Below are positions 63,068-64,000 of a stretch of 64,000 bases of DNA, in pieces. A program made the position numbers and the translations under genes. Origin of the DNA: Arthrobacter echini (GTDB lineage: Bacteria > Actinomycetota > Actinomycetes > Actinomycetales > Micrococcaceae); the NCBI RefSeq assembly GCF_004803505.1, contig NZ_SSWH01000004.1:208986-272985 (forward strand), written 5' to 3'. How positions within the stretch are numbered: the stretch's first letter is position 1; the number at the start of each line of letters is the position of its first letter. A model generated the notes under the pieces. It searched no databases. It was not told where the DNA came from and saw only the letters and a program-made list of their open reading frames with translations.

Positions 63068-63853
63068 TCACGCGATGATCAATGTGACGCCGGACGCCTC
63101 GAGCGCCGTGACGGCCGAGTCCTTCACGCCGGAGTCGGTGACCAGGACCTCGACCTCCTCGAGACGACAGATCCGTGCGAATGCGGTCGTCCCGATCTTG
63201 CTCGAGTCGGCCAGGACGACCGTGCGGCGCGCCATCGCCGCCATCTCGGCGTTCACGGCCGCCTCGCCCTCGTGGTGCGTGAACAGGCCGTGCTCGAGAT
63301 CCAGTGCGCTGATCCCCAGGAACAGGGTGTCGATGCAGATGTGCGGCAGCATGAGGGATGCCAGCGGTCCGATGAGTTCGTAGGAGCGGCCCTGCGCGAC
63401 ACCACCGGTGACGACGATGCGCAGCTGCGTCCGGACCATGAGGTCGTTGGCGATGTTCACCGCGTTGGTCACCACCGTCGTCAGCGTGTCGTCGAAGCGC
63501 GCATCACCGGCAACCCTGACGCCGAGTTCCTGAGCGGCGCTCGTCGTCGTCGTTCCGCCGTTGAAGGCGACGACATCGCCGGGAGAGATGAGGTCGGCAA
63601 CCTTCCGCGCGATCGATGCCTTCTCGCGCCAGCGATGCACCGTCCGATAACGCAACGGGAGATCCCCCGAGCTCGAATTGACCATCGCGCCGCCGCGGGT
63701 ACGGATGATCAGCTGCTGGGCGGCAAGGGAATCCAGATCGCGTCGGGCGGTCGCGGCGGAGACGTCGAAGCGCTCCATCACCTTCTCGACATGGACCGAC
63801 CCCTCGTCGATGACGAAGTCGATCAGCCGGGACAATCTGTCCTCGCGCTCCAT
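63068..63853 (-). CDS. DeoR-family sugar regulator
   Basis: A 261-residue DeoR/GlpR-type repressor. HTH at the N-terminus (EDRLSRLIDFVIDEGSVHVEKV, VSAATARRDLDSLAAQ in part, RTRGGAM) and a phosphosugar-binding C-domain (VVAFNGGTTTTSAAQ, ADSSKIGTTAFARI). ATG 63853 has GGGAGGG upstream. Head of the GH112-transporter run, so it probably responds to a product of GNB breakdown such as a phosphorylated sugar. Confidence 0.88.
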   Translation of the reverse strand: MEREDRLSRLIDFVIDEGSVHVEKVMERFDVSAATARRDLDSLAAQQLIIRTRGGAMVNSSSGDLPLRYRTVHRWREKASIARKVADLISPGDVVAFNGGTTTTSAAQELGVRVAGDARFDDTLTTVVTNAVNIANDLMVRTQLRIVVTGGVAQGRSYELIGPLASLMLPHICIDTLFLGISALDLEHGLFTHHEGEAAVNAEMAAMARRTVVLADSSKIGTTAFARICRLEEVEVLVTDSGVKDSAVTALEASGVTLIIA

Positions 63854-63878
63854 CACCCTCCCTCGTGATCCTTGACGG

Positions 63879-64000
63879 CTAGCTGTTCTTCCCACGGACG
63901 TTGTGTACGCGGTCGATGGGTGATTTGCCTTTGATGCCGGTATGGGGTCTGTGGTGATTGTAGTCGTGGATCCAGGCTTGGTAGGTGTCGGCTCGGGCGG
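63879..64000 (-). mobile_element. IS481-family transposase, 3' end only
   Basis: The minus strand translates to a C-terminal transposase tail containing AWIHDYNHHRPHTGI and GKSPIDRVHN, the usual end of IS481-type DDE transposases, and stops at TAG (63879-63881). The rest lies beyond the window. It abuts the DeoR gene with only 25 bases between; whether the element is whole is unknown. Confidence 0.8.

Overview
The window is a piece of a high-GC actinobacterial chromosome. Gene content (hrcA-dnaJ-rsmE-phoH-ybeY-corC-era order, cytochrome bcc/aa3 genes, DUF3043, LCP protein, leaderless-looking starts, many GTG starts) and the style of the proteins (LeuA, RecO, UppS, QcrB) suggest order Micrococcales, most likely an Arthrobacter-like member of the Micrococcaceae. 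The genus cannot be fixed by eye.

Layout. (1) 1-19.5 kb is conserved housekeeping: the end of hrcA, dnaJ, rsmE, a GerMN lipoprotein-like gene, phoH, ybeY, a CNNM/CorC protein, era, an LCP cell-wall ligase, an M13 peptidase, leuA with a leaderless leader peptide and attenuator, recO, uppS, a hydrolase, pyrD, DUF3043, an M20 dipeptidase and an ErpA-type Fe-S carrier. (2) 19.6-28.2 kb encodes the terminal respiratory chain: ctaC-ctaD-ctaF on the plus strand, a HutC-type GntR regulator, then ctaE-qcrC-qcrA-qcrB on the minus strand. (3) 28.3-30.6 kb holds trpD, a stand-alone Lrp/AsnC ligand-binding domain and a MOSC protein with an in-frame amber codon near its expected start.

(4) 30.6-44.7 kb is a sialic acid locus. 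A FadR-type GntR repressor with nagB faces a Tat-lipoprotein ABC transporter (one subunit is a permease-ATPase fusion), a NanA-like lyase, a ROK kinase (NanK), NanE, a 31-codon coupled ORF, a TatA-like protein, a secreted multidomain sialidase and a small secreted WxL-like protein. (5) 44.8-50.1 kb is an inserted neutral block: efeUOB iron uptake under a DtxR/IdeR-type box, an F420/NADP-reductase-like protein, an aldo/keto reductase, and a 28-bp sequence that matches the actinobacterial XerCD dif site. This places the window at the replication terminus; the mostly plus-strand genes to the left and minus-strand genes to the right agree. (6) 50.2-63.9 kb is a mucin core-1 O-glycan locus on the minus strand: a membrane-anchored DUF916 (WxL-interacting type) protein, a second WxL-like protein, a 1739-residue GH101 endo-alpha-N-acetylgalactosaminidase, a sugar ABC transporter, a GH112 galacto-N-biose/lacto-N-biose phosphorylase and a DeoR regulator. 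The window ends in the 3' end of an IS481-type transposase.

Regions 4 and 6 fit together as one proposed pathway: the sialidase trims sialylated mucin-type O-glycans, the Nan genes use the released sialic acid, GH101 releases Gal-beta1,3-GalNAc, the second ABC transporter imports it and GH112 splits it by phosphorolysis. The two secreted enzymes end in an almost identical 93-residue module, and each is followed by an almost identical WxL-like gene. Together these form a ~1.08 kb inverted repeat (43652-44733 and 51255-52333) flanking the efe genes, dif and the DUF916 gene. I read this as a possible actinobacterial WxL/DUF916-style surface-attachment system for host-glycan enzymes, carried on a segment that could in principle invert. 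These functional links are inference; family assignments rest on motifs read from the translations.
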